Part shown: positions 11,501 through 21,957 of the stretch, in pieces
Layout: each line of letters opens with the position of its first letter
How positions within the stretch are numbered: position 1 is the first letter of the stretch
NCBI GenBank assembly: GCA_963514095.1
Contig: OY741271.1
Coordinates: 14,004,772 to 14,068,771 of the forward strand
Source of the DNA: Eutrigla gurnardus
Taxonomy: Eukaryota > Chordata > Actinopteri > Perciformes > Triglidae
DNA length: 64,000 nucleotides
Reading direction: 5' to 3'
The notes under the pieces: generated by a model
Told to the model about the DNA's origin: nothing
The model's input: only the letters and a program-made list of their open reading frames with translations
Databases searched by the model: none
Made by a program: the position numbers and the translations under genes

Positions 11501-11626
11501 TTTTTATATCCAGTCTGAAAGGCAGGAGAAAATGAAGTGGAAAATATCTCTAGCACTGGCTTACCTCATGAAGTCACTTTGGATTTTGTTCTGATTTTGC
11601 TGACGAAGGATTGTAGTGGAGTCCAT
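5519..11626 (-). CDS. troap: Trophinin-associated protein (tastin)
   Basis: Tastin is a cell-cycle-regulated cytoplasmic and spindle-associated protein linked to cell adhesion and mitotic spindle integrity. I assemble 13 coding exons: 11565-11626 (ATG, MDSTTILRQQ), 10911-11151, 10291-10819, 9670-9788, 9436-9487, 8550-8695, 8401-8455, 8225-8307, 8047-8133, 7550-7654, 7145-7430, 6831-7033 and 5519-5587 (stop). All phases join, giving about 678 residues against 778 in human. Shared landmarks are DPAALKSILLNEGV, AQRVPVRKSR, VQRLFDDDE and a C-terminal block with MDEEVASYTS, NPLASIL and FLPIGFD. The middle is Ser/Thr/Asn-rich and low in complexity. The DPAAL/NEGV block occurs twice. Without a database search the orthology rests on these motifs. 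Confidence 0.82.
5733..5880. repeat. Teleost interspersed repeat fragments
   Basis: TTAAAGGAATAGTTC followed by ATTTTGGGAAA is the head of a common fish repeat. It is joined to CCCATCAGCCTCAGCTTTGC and TAAGATGGTGAACTTGG, which read as reverse-oriented pieces of another copy. It lies in the last intron of troap. The identification is by recall. Confidence 0.55.
6016..6584. mobile_element. TTAA-flanked MITE (569 bp)
   Basis: The ends are a perfect inverted repeat: the left end reads TTAA then AGGAGTCATCACCTGG, and 6565-6584 is its exact reverse complement. The outer TTAA matches the target site of piggyBac-type transposases. The interior is GC- and CpG-rich (for example 6160-6400) and has no long reading frame, so the element is non-autonomous. 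It lies in the last intron of troap (5588-6830). Confidence 0.85.
7750..7842. repeat. Decayed teleost repeat in troap intron
   Basis: GATGGCACAGTGGTGTAGCA and a nearby CCATCCATCCATCTGTAACC-type string resemble two common fish repeat fragments. The copy is short and degraded. Confidence 0.4.
8879..9340 (+). repeat. Teleost interspersed repeat copies in troap intron
   Basis: The stretch contains AATATGCTTACTGGCTTTCT, GGTAAATATGAAG, CAGTTAGCTTAGCATAGCA and CCTCTAAAGCTCACTTGTTA, all hallmarks of a very abundant fish repeat. A degraded continuation reads GGACTACTTCTTGGTTGGGC. From about 9236 a second repeat piece ends with CCCCATAGACCTCCAT. It accounts for most of the large intron between the 8550-8695 and 9436-9487 exons. 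Confidence 0.6.
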
Positions 11627-13553
11627 AATAATAACAAGGTGTGAAGACCAACTAGAGGAACAAATGGCAAACACAAATGAGCAACAGAGCACGAAATACT
11701 ACAAAGTCTAAAAGAAAACTGTGCAGAAACATCGGATTACAATTCATTCAAAAGTTTTAACAATTCACAATTTAGTCACTCTAAAGATGGCAAGCGAGAA
11801 AAACAAGCAAGTCAAGAAAGCGAGAGCTCCATGCAGCCAAATGCAACCATCGACGGCACTGTATAAAAACTTATCAGGCATTAAATAATTATATTTATTA
11901 GCATGATCAATAGAGCGCACATACTTGATGATAGCTAAGCCAAGTGTAGTGCAAACCAACGTATTGACTAGCCAAAACGAGAAGGTTAAAACGTAGCTGT
12001 TAAAATGTCAACTCTTCTCGTTAGCACATACTACATACGCACTTAGAGTCGTAGACATACGTTAAAGATAGAAACGGACCTCCGCTGCTTCCTTCTGTGC
12101 TTCCAACAAAGTATTTCTGATACAATTACTTCCAACTGTTTGGGTTTTCCAGCCGTTTTGTGCGGGTTTAAAGATCCCTTGTTATGTCCTTTTCACACAG
12201 TGCAGTGGACTGTCAACTTCCTGGACTCGTAGCGGTTTGTAAAAAGCGGGCTTCGCCATTGGTTGCGCTGGGAAGCCGTACCGACCAATGAGTGCGCGCA
12301 CTTTGGTCATGGCACTGTCGCCGACCAATGAGCAACGGATTTTCATAAACAGCTCCATGGTAACGAAACCTTACCATGTGATCGCTTTTTTCCCGCGGCC
12401 TGCAAGTATAATAGAATTATGATATGATAGAATAGAATGATGTAGAATAGAATAGAATCTGACTGGGAAAGTGTCGTTAGTTCACCAAAAAACATGAAAG
12501 CAACTAAACTAAAAAAGCGAACTGAAAACTGAAAAAATAAGTATGAGCGGTCTAATACTGGATGGATTAATACTGAGATACTAGATCAACTCTCCAGTTG
12601 CTAATTGAAGAAATTAATTAATTAATTAATACTTAATTAGAAATTAGAGGGCAACGTTTTCGTACCACCTTTGGATATAGCAGCAGCAGTAGCTCATTAC
12701 GAGTCAATAGGCGTTTAATTCACGTCACCTCTATTTTTTAATGCAAGATTATTTATTTGAATCGGTATCCACAAAATATGAGCGGTGGTTGTGGATTCAG
12801 AGGTGTGGAGGTAGGGCCTCGTTGACGAGCAGGTAACCTAGCTAAGTAAAATGGCGTTAGCTAACGTCATATGACAGGTAGCTATATGCTAATTTCGACA
12901 GTTAGCTGACGCTAGACCAAACATAGAAGAGAAAACTAGCTAGTTCGCAAATAATACCGTAGCAATTAAATAAGTTAATATCATCCAGTTGTTTCTTTGC
13001 TACCTTTAGACAAGCAGAACACCTGGTGTCTAAAAACACTTTCACATTTAAATGAGCAGTGATGTTTTTGTTTTTTTTTAGAATCGCCACCAAGTAATTT
13101 AGTTACAGTACTTGTATTTGTATTTGTACTTTTGTCGAGTATGCTATGTACATACTATGCTATGTACTTTATACTTATGTATATTACGTACTATGCTTCT
13201 TTGCATTTTTATATATTATATGTTTATATATTATTATATAACTTTAGTAACTCATTACTTTGCAGATTATGCTTTAACTAACACAACATACCTTTATAAA
13301 ACATGAACTTGTAATTGGGAGAGAACCCAACAATATATGAAGATTGTCAAAATGATCTATTACATAAATAAATAAACACATGTTGTGTCCAGCCTGCAGG
13401 TGTCACTGCCAGCAGCCTGTTAAAGCCCCATGCCTGCAACAGCAGCAACGGAGTGTGGGTGTCTGCCTGTCACCCAGCTGGGCCCTGAGTCAACAGCAGA
13501 GGGAAGAAGAAGAGACAGAGAGAAGGAAACCAGAAAGTAACCCTGCTGCAGAC
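11627..13553. other. troap-def6 head-to-head spacer
   Basis: The two genes diverge from this 1.9-kb interval. The left part holds the troap 5' UTR and CCAAT cluster. Around 12420-12470 there is a short imperfect TAGAA microsatellite, and around 12606-12640 an ATTA-rich run. An in-frame open stretch precedes the def6 ATG from 13380, but the conserved family start lies at 13554, so I leave 13380-13553 as 5' UTR. I see nothing else. Confidence 0.6.
12256..12330 (-). promoter_or_regulatory. troap: Clustered CCAAT (NF-Y) boxes upstream of troap
   Basis: Three CCAAT pentamers in either orientation lie at about 12257, 12284 and 12324. The last two are identical CCGACCAATGAG copies spaced 40 bp. Multiple CCAAT boxes 30-40 bp apart are typical of G2/M gene promoters, which fits tastin. 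The promoter role is inferred. Confidence 0.5.
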
Positions 13554-16500
13554 ATGGACCTGCGGTCTGAGCTGCTCAAGTCCATCTGGTACGGTTTCAC
13601 AGCCCTGGATCTGGAGAAGAGTGGTAAGGTCTCCAAGTCTCAGCTAAAGGTGAGTGGGGGGGTCCTCGACCTGGTAAATGAGACCTTTTCGACTTTGCTA
13701 ACTCATTTCCTACCTTAGTTCATATTCCATCACGTGGGCTCGCACTGAGGAGGACGAGGTGAAAATATTCGAAATGCTCAGCAAACTAAATGTCACAAAT
13801 GCATCTGCTGTTTGGTTTTCGTTACTTTTGAGTCTGTTCTTCAGGAACTAAGTGTGTCAGCAATCTGATCATCCTTGATATTTCCTCTGTTTTTAAAGCA
13901 CATGCTGCCCAACAAGGAACAAATTTGTTCTCTATATTTCGAGTAAAACGCTTTCACTAGTGAAACAGGGCACAATATGCACCTCTGTCCAGCAACAGCA
14001 GGAGAGTAACAGTTTGCTCTCAGTCTGTATATGAATGGGAGCCCTCATCTCCTTGCCGTGCTGCTTACACTGGGCCTCCATGTACCAGCTTGTAGTGCAA
14101 AGGGTCCTCTGGCACAGGACCGGACCAGAGAACAGCAAGTTGAATAGACATGAGCGCGCGTACGTCATAAGTTCATTGTCACAGTGAGAGCAGGGAGAAA
14201 GTGGAAACATGTTGGGGATTGTTGTCTCTCGCCACACTCTATCAATGAAGCCACTGTATATTTGTTGATGTCACTGTTATGTCACTTTTTGGTCTTGCTG
14301 TGGATCAGAATCCATTTTTCGAGCCACCTCCACGTTCCTGCGACGTTTCGCCTGCCGCTGCCCGGCTCACAGCGAGTTAGTCTCATGACGGGGCTTATCC
14401 CTTCTCATGCATGCAGCCTGTGTACAGGCACCATCTTAAGACGTGCTCACAAGCGAGCAGTTTGCACGCCGCGGCCTCGAAATCAGCAGATGTTGTACTG
14501 CACAGGAGACTAGAGACAGGATGTGGTTATGGCTCAACACTGCTTGTCTGATAACATGCAACAGATACTTCAAGATGGTGCACACTCTCATTCCGAGATA
14601 TTTTAAGTGATACTACTAGTAGTAGTACACTGATCATGTAGTAGTTTATGTTAAATTTAACTTACTCATCTTCTGACTTTTTAGCATGTCTTCTGGATAT
14701 TTGATTTTCAGCTTTTATTGATTTGTCATTTAAATATTATATTTTATTTACATCAATTTACTTTTTTTTAAATAATTTTTATTAAAATGTTTGACTCTTT
14801 TTGAACACAAAAAGTTCAAACTTTTTGTGTTCAAACATTGGATCTTAAAATGTTTGCCATCTAGTGTAAAACGACACTACATTTAGTTTTCTATATTTGT
14901 CAAACTAATGTTTCATCATTTTTCAGGTGCTGTCCCACAACCTGTGCACAGTCTTGAGTATCCCACATGATCCAGTTGCTTTGGAGGAGCACTTCAGGGA
15001 TGATGATGATGGTCCGGTTTCCAGTCAGGGTTACATGCCTTACCTCAACAAATACATCCTGGACAAGGTGAAAAGAAAAACACAACTAAGTGCTCTTTTT
15101 TGTTTTGTCAAATTGCAATGCTGTGTAGTCAATGATACAATTAGAGTTTCTGCATGTTTTTGTTGTAGGTTATTGAAGGCTCTTTCATTAAGGAAAACGT
15201 TGATGAGCTCTGTTGGACACTTACGGCAAAGAAAAACTACCAGACGGACAAAACCAGCAGCACCGTTCTGCCAGAGAGGGATGCTTTTCGGCTTTGGTGC
15301 CTTTTTAATTTTCTCTCTGAAGACAAGTACCCATTGATTATGGTACCTGATGAGGTAGGTTCAAATAGAATATATTTATTTTATTCCTTCACCCTCACTT
15401 ATTGCAATTTCTATCACATAGCAAATACTTTTAAAAAAAGAAGCTTTTTCTTTATTTATGCCTGCTTGTAATGATAGTGACACTTGTTTCTAAATATAGC
15501 CACATGGATATTTCAAGTTTTTTTTTTTTTGTTGAGTAAATTCACTGTAGCCAGTGATCTGTGACCTAAAAAGTGGTGGTCGACCTTTTGCAACCACTTA
15601 GTACATCCTGCCTGACACCTTGTTTCTTGCCATCATGGAATGCAGTTCTCTTCTCATGCAGCAACGTGGGCTTGTTTCTCACTTGCAAACTCTTGTTTTG
15701 GTTTCCTGTCTGTTTTTCACAGCTCCTGCCAAGCGTTAGGCCTACATATCAAGGGCAGAGTAGTTTCGCTCATGCTGAGTTTCAGAAAACATTCTCCAGT
15801 TTTATTTTAGTACGTGTTTCACACCAACTGCAGTGCCAAGGAATCTGTGGCGTAATGAATATTATAGTGTCGTAAATCCAGTGACTAAAGCACATTTAAT
15901 TTAGAATCAATGCAAATAAATGTTGCTCTTTAAAAAGGGCAGTCATCTTTACTGTGGCGTTTTATGTTGAAAACTGGAAACTACAAAATAAATTGGACAA
16001 ATAAAGTAAAACCAGTCTGCTTTGATTGTATTTGGCAACAAAACCTTTATTGTGAATACCCCCCCTGTAATGAAGTGAAAAAAGAGGGTTGTCACTAAAA
16101 TACAACCAAAATTATTGACGAAAATACAACAACAGATAACAAAAAGGTCCTTGATTATAGTAAAAATAAATCATTACCTCAGTTCTAGTACCTTCCTTAA
16201 TGATGCAGGAAAGCTCTTGAGACGTTTGGTTTCTTTTCCTTCTCAGGTGGAGTACCTCCTCAAGAAGATCTGTATGGGTATGAGTATTGAGTTCAACTGT
16301 GTTGAATTGGAGGACTTCTTCTCCCAAGATTCAGTGCAGCAAACCGGCATTACTGTTTGGGTTTTTCTGGATATGATGAACTCAGGGAAGATGACCAGAG
16401 GAATTGATAAGAGCATAATCAGCATGGCCATAGAGGAAGTATACAGAGAGATAGTTGGCGATGTCCTCAAAGAGGTAGGAGACCTCCTTTGTTTTTGTTC

Positions 16501-19500
16501 GTAACATCCTCTGCATTGCGTTGGTGACATTATATGTGTCGACTGGAATGCATGCAGGGTTATCTGTGGAAGAAAGGCCAGCTGAGGAGAAACTGGAAGG
16601 AACGCTGGTTCACCTTAAGGCCGAGCAACTTGTGCTACTACACCGGGGAGGACCGCAAGGACTGTCAGGGCAACATTGTTCTGGATGGAAACTGCTGTGT
16701 GGAGGTAAGCAGCTGGAGGTGATCATCTTTCAAAGCTCAAAACTGTTAACACTGGAAAGAACTGTGGATTTTAACAACAATGTATTCTTTGTCATTTAAT
16801 CCTGAAAATGAAGAAGTAGTTCTCATTTGATTTCTTTTGGACAAAAGTCAAAATATAATTTTTTGAAACCTGCGGTTCCCAACATGGGTGTTGGGACTCC
16901 CCCAAGCTGACACAAGATGATTAACACTTTTCTTTCCTTGTGAATTGCTGGGAAACTGTACCTCTTGAGGACAATTAAATTAAATTAAAACAGTTGTTGA
17001 ATTGTTCACTAACATTAAGACGTGTGCAACAAGTTAGGAAGGGCAACTGTAAGGAAATTATTGAGCTGGGGAGGAGGACAGAACATTTTGTCTCCTTTAA
17101 AAAAAAAAAATCCACAATTATCACTCATCCCGCAATAGCAATGTGCTGCCTTAAGCTGTGACAATGAGTGAAGTTAAATTCTACTAATTTCCTCTGTGTT
17201 TCATCACGTTACTACTCCACCACTTGTTTTAGTCGTTACAACAGAACCTCACCTCAATGAGTTCGCGACATGTCGTAGGCTGGTTTAGTTTACATGGAAG
17301 TTAGCCCACTATGATGCAAAGGGTACACATCAAAAGTGTCCGCGGCTCTGAACATCCTGCGACATGGATTTGAATGATAATGTCCGTTCTTCTCTTTCTA
17401 TTTCTATTTCTATGGCTGTAAGAAAAATCTGGTTTGGACATTCAGGTGTGAAAAAATACACCCAATCTTTCTTTTCTTTTCTTCTTTTCATTATAAGTAT
17501 TCCTTTTCTGCGTCACGACCTATAAGTGCAACTTGACCTCAGACCGTTTGGTCGGGTGTGTTTTGCTAATTTGGCTACAACTGGCTAATGTAGCCTCAAG
17601 CCTTATCCAGAGATGTGGAGCGGACTACAGAGAGATTTGATAACCTCGTTTTTTTTCTGTTCAGATGCAGATTAAAGTGAAGATGAGAGCCGCTGTCGTT
17701 GCAACTGACATTTCACTAACCTCTCTAACCGCAAAGCCCTCCCCCTATTTTGGAACCTCCCTATCCCCAATCATTTTTAAAATTACAAAAAAAAAAACAT
17801 TTTACACAGCCCCTAAATTGATAGCATAATATTCATGTGTCATAATCCAAAAGGTTTATAAAGTAACAATGGGTGGAAACTGAATGTTTCAGATTTCCTC
17901 ACAGAGCTCAAGTGAACTGAACTAAAGATTAATCTCAGGAATGACCCATTCTGAATAAAAAGCCAGCGGCAGAAGAGCTGCAGGTTTGTTACCTGGGCAG
18001 ATCAAGTCAATTATTAGCTCATCAATGCCACACAGTAAACCAAACAAACGTCTGGTCAAGTTCTGTTATTGTTTTTCAGCGAGACCACTACACACTGTTA
18101 CCCCACAGAGAAACATGCAATCATTCTAAAACCATGCTTTATTATAGGAAGTACACGATCAAATATTATTTGGTCATTCAAAATGGATCAAAAACATCTT
18201 TTACCCTGTGAGTTCACTATTTTCTTTTTCTACTCACCACTGTTTATGAAGAATATGTTCATAACAAATGAAAAGTGAAAAGAGATATTTGTTCATATAA
18301 ATGAGTGTTTTACTTGTTTAACAGGTGCTACCAGACCGGGACGGGAAAAGGTGCATGTTTTGTCTGAAAACCCTCTCCAAAACCTATGAGATGAGCGCCT
18401 CAGACACCAAACAGAGACAGGAGTGGACCACAGGTCAGAGGAGTGGGGCTCTCCTCCACTAAGGAAATTAGTCAACTAACTATGATTTTGTCAGCTAATT
18501 GATGAGTTGACTAAATCAGCAGATCTCTAAAACTGAGTTTATCCACAAACAAATATGCTCTTAGTTCATTAAAAGGTATAAACTATTACAAATTGACTAA
18601 AACTAAAATGACTAATGAGTTGACTAACAGACTAAGAGAGTGCAGCACTGGACAGGAGACTCACATTCACTGATATTGTTCACTGATAAGTCATGGATTG
18701 ATCTTAAAAGCTTCATATAAGGACATTTAATATGATCTTCTTCACAGCCATTCAAACAGCTATCAGGCTACACGTGGAGGGGAAAAACTCCCTCCACAAA
18801 GATCTGAAGCTAAAGCGACGTGAACACCGCGAGCAGCGGGAGAAGAGACAGCAGGCCAAGGAGGAGGAGCTGCAGAGGTTGCGGGCCCTGCAGGAGGAAC
18901 GGGAGCGTAAGCTGGCGGAGCTGGATCTCCTGAAGGAGGCACAAAAGCAGGCTCAGGCACTCCTGGAGCAGGACGAGCAGAGGAGGCGCCAGCAGCATGA
19001 ACAGCTGCAGCAGGCCCTGGAAGTCCAGCTGAAAGAGGCTGAAGAGGTGCGTGTGGAGTGTGTTGTGGATTCACGGTTCGAGTAAAAGGTGTGAACGTTC
19101 ATTCCTATGCTTCTTGCTGTGTGTTTCAAGGCTCGGGTCAGCATGCAGGCGGAGATGGCTCTGAAAGAGGAGGAGGCAGAGAGGCAAAGGAAGAGGATCC
19201 AGGAACTGGAGGAGATGCAGAAGCGTTTGGAGGAAGCGCTGCAGCTGGAGATCAAAGCCAGGCGGGATGAGGAGGCCTTCCGCTACGCTCAAGCAGGGTA
19301 GATTCATCTCCCACCCCATCTCCGCTTATTCATGATGAGAGACATTAATGCACTTTCACGGCACAATCAGAAGTCATTTGTTTTGGTTTAAGAGCCTCCG
19401 AAAAACAATCTGGTCACTGTAGGAAGGGAGCTGCTCTTGTGTGCAGCTCAGCTGTCGAAAGGAGCTCATGTTGCGTTATGTTCCTGAGGAAGTAGAGCCG

Positions 19501-21344
19501 CCGACAGAGGAAGTTGTCAAGCGCTGCCATCAGTCAGATCTATTGTGCCGCTGTGCTCTCTCAACCTTTTCAAGTAAAAGTGATCACATTAATCTGCATC
19601 AGCTTCCGTGTATAATAGCTCACTGAAATGTTTGAAGCATTATATGAATATGTGTCAGTCATACATTCTTCATGAAACTGTTATTGTTTGTGTCCAGGTT
19701 ACTGGCTGAGGAGGAGGAGAAAATGAAGGCCCTGATGTCCCTGCAGGAGGAACAGGAGGAGTACATCCTGAAGACACAGCGGGAGAAGCAGGAGCTGAAA
19801 CAGGAAATGGAGGTCAAGTGCCGGTCCCTGGAAGAGGCTCAGCGCCAGCTGGAGGAGGTCCGCGCCAATCGGCACAGGGTTGACCAGGATGTAGTGGTAA
19901 GGAAACAGCCATCTCATATTTAAATAATAATAATATTTAATTTTATGTTGCACAGCTGTTAAGTTTAATTATTTTATTAACAAAACAGACAGCTATCGTT
20001 TTCTTTACTTCAAACATTTAAAAAAAAGGTTTAAACAATATAGTCTGACTGGTCCTCTTATGTATGCAGCGGCTTATCCTGTCCTTTGGAGACTTTATGT
20101 GACTCATTTCATGAATTTTACATTTGATGAGGATATTACTAGTGCAAAGGGGGGTGTCATATCCGTTTTGCTAATCTCCTTTAAGAGAGCCAGTATTGTA
20201 AATGCCTCTATGTTGTAAATGTCAATTATTTTCCCCTTAATGTGATAGAACATTGTAACCTTGCTTGATTACTATTATTTGTCTTTCTTTGTAATGCCAA
20301 CAGTAGTTTATTTCTTTATGGTTTGTAGGCAACGCAGGTTTTAATGAGATGATTTTTTTTCTGACAGGCTGCCCAGCGGAAACTTCGCCAGGCGAGCACC
20401 AACGTCAAACACTGGAACGTCCAGATGAACCGACTGATGCGACCAATCGGACCGGGAGGTAGCCTACGTGTCCCATCTCCCATCCAATATCACAGAATCC
20501 ATCCAAATTCACAAATTGTAACAACATTTACAGAAAATCAGCAAAAGCAAACGCAGTTAAGACTTGTTTCCATTGACTACCGCTTGCATACATTAGAAGT
20601 TGATCATATTGAGGTAAACAGCTGATTCTCCTGACGAGTGCCGTTATACCATGTCAGAAGGGCGCGACAAGATGATGTAATTAAAAGAGTGCCATTGCAA
20701 AACCTCAGATAGTGGAAATATGTTAGTTCATGTATTAATTTGAGGAACATTAAACAACCATGTAGTCTCATCGCTCCACACAGATCTGATGTTTTCAGTG
20801 TTTCTATCCTGTTTTTATGTGCAAATTGAAAATGTGCATAAAAATAGGTGGAGGGCACATTTTGATCAGCTAGAGTGTCTCCTGTGAAAAAGGTCTATTG
20901 TCTGATAATAAAACGTTCGACTGTTTCACTGACAATTGACGTCATTCTGTGGTGACATATGGTCATGTATGTTTTATGCTACAGCAACATTTGAATTACC
21001 TCTCCAGAGTGTATTGTGGGTTGCTAAATGCCAGCGCTAACTGTGTTTCAGCTTCCTCATCTCCAAACCGCTATATCTGATTTCACTCGCCGGCTATAAA
21101 CAGTCTCTCCATTTTTTCTGAACTGAATTTGTTTTTGCTGTTTTTAGAGAAGAGACCGTCGTTGGGAAGCTCCTTCTCAAGCTTCCAGATCCCGACACAG
21201 AGAGATCCTGGGCTGCGTCTCAGAAGAAGATCAGGATCAGAGGATCAGGACGAGGCGAGCAAAGAAAACGTTGACAGCAGAGCTGGATGTGATTTAGAGA
21301 AACGCCACTCCCATGCCTCTAATGGAGACATGGACATCCCCTAA
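13554..21344 (+). CDS. def6: DEF6 guanine nucleotide exchange factor (SWAP-70 family)
   Basis: DEF6 (IBP/SLAT) is a PIP3-responsive exchange factor for Rho-family GTPases that acts in lymphocyte signalling and actin control. Eleven coding exons are 13554-13649, 14927-15067, 15169-15354, 16247-16474, 16558-16704, 18325-18433, 18748-19046, 19131-19297, 19698-19896, 20368-20458 and 21148-21344. All phases agree, for 619 residues against 631 in human. Residues 1-217 are the EF-hand-like N-terminal region (starts MDLRSELLKSIWYGFTALD; includes FNFLSEDKYPLIMVPDE). A PH domain (GYLWKKGQLRRNW) runs from 218 to about 315. A long Glu/Lys/Arg coiled coil runs to about 535 and ends AAQRKLRQASTNVKHWNVQM. 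The tail is Ser-rich. SWAP70 is the nearest alternative; the N-terminus favours DEF6. Which teleost paralogue this is cannot be told. Confidence 0.93.
14800..14835. repeat. Perfect palindrome, 17-bp arms, 2-nt spacer
   Basis: TTTGAACACAAAAAGTT is followed two bases later by its exact reverse complement. Shorter inverted matches (AATGTTTGA/TCAAACATT) flank it. It sits about 90 bp before def6 exon 2. The rest of def6 intron 1 (13650-14926) shows no other structure. Confidence 0.9.
16868..16925 (+). repeat. hAT-like repeat fragment in def6 intron 5
   Basis: GCGGTTCCCAACATGGGTGT, GGGACTCCCCCAAG and AAGATGATTAA match the common fish hAT terminus that reads roughly GGTTCCCAACCTGGGGGTCGG. Only a degraded end is visible. 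The rest of intron 5 (16705-18324) holds nothing I can name. Confidence 0.45.
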
Positions 21345-21951
21345 AAACACGAGGCAGAGAGGCTGCATACGTCACGGCGAGAGATGAAACCGGTGGAACA
21401 TCTACACTTAAAACTGAATTTACTACCAACAGTACTACCATTTCCATTAAATGTTAAATTTACTGACCTCATTTCACAGAGAGAAACAGTCTAAAACATT
21501 TTAATGATATGATGCATTTGCAGATTCAACTAATGCTTTTAATGCAGCACCCTGTGTGAGGCCTGAACATAAACGATACCTCAGTGCAAAGAAAATGAGC
21601 TATAAGCAAGATCCTGAAAGTACAATGTAAGTTGTGATGTTTAAAGTTTTTTTTGTTTAGCTCTGTAATATAGACACATAACAATGTTTAATTTTTACAT
21701 ATGTATATGGCTTTTTTTTACATAAAAAGTTGGTTCAGTATTATAGTTTATCTTCCTTGATAAACAGGAAAAGAGAGAGAGACAGAATCTGCCATTGAAC
21801 TTCCTGTTTCTTTTGCAAGTTCTCTAGCAAATTATTAACATAAATGTAAATAAAAGAGTGAATTGATGCCGTAACCTGATTTCTGCCTGTATCTTTACCG
21901 TGTTAAATTATGTGCAGCATGCAATTCAAAGAAACTGTAATCTTGAGTGTC

Positions 21952-21957
21952 AATAAA
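21952..21957 (+). terminator. def6: def6 polyadenylation signal
   Basis: AATAAA lies about 600 bases after the def6 stop codon. A second AATAAA near 21849 could serve a shorter transcript. Confidence 0.6.

Noticed and set aside
13380..13553. N-terminal extension of def6 from an upstream in-frame ATG
   Set aside because: The family begins at the residues encoded from 13554 (DLRSELLKSIWY). The upstream stretch is Gln/Glu/Arg-rich and looks like 5' UTR.
14184..14513. 109-residue reading frame in def6 intron 1
   Set aside because: It has no recognisable domain and no codon-like composition, and it lies inside an intron. It is probably chance.
18763..19319. Minus-strand frames of 60-103 residues opposite def6
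   Set aside because: They are shadows of the Glu/Gln/Leu-rich def6 coiled coil, with biased composition caused by the sense codons.
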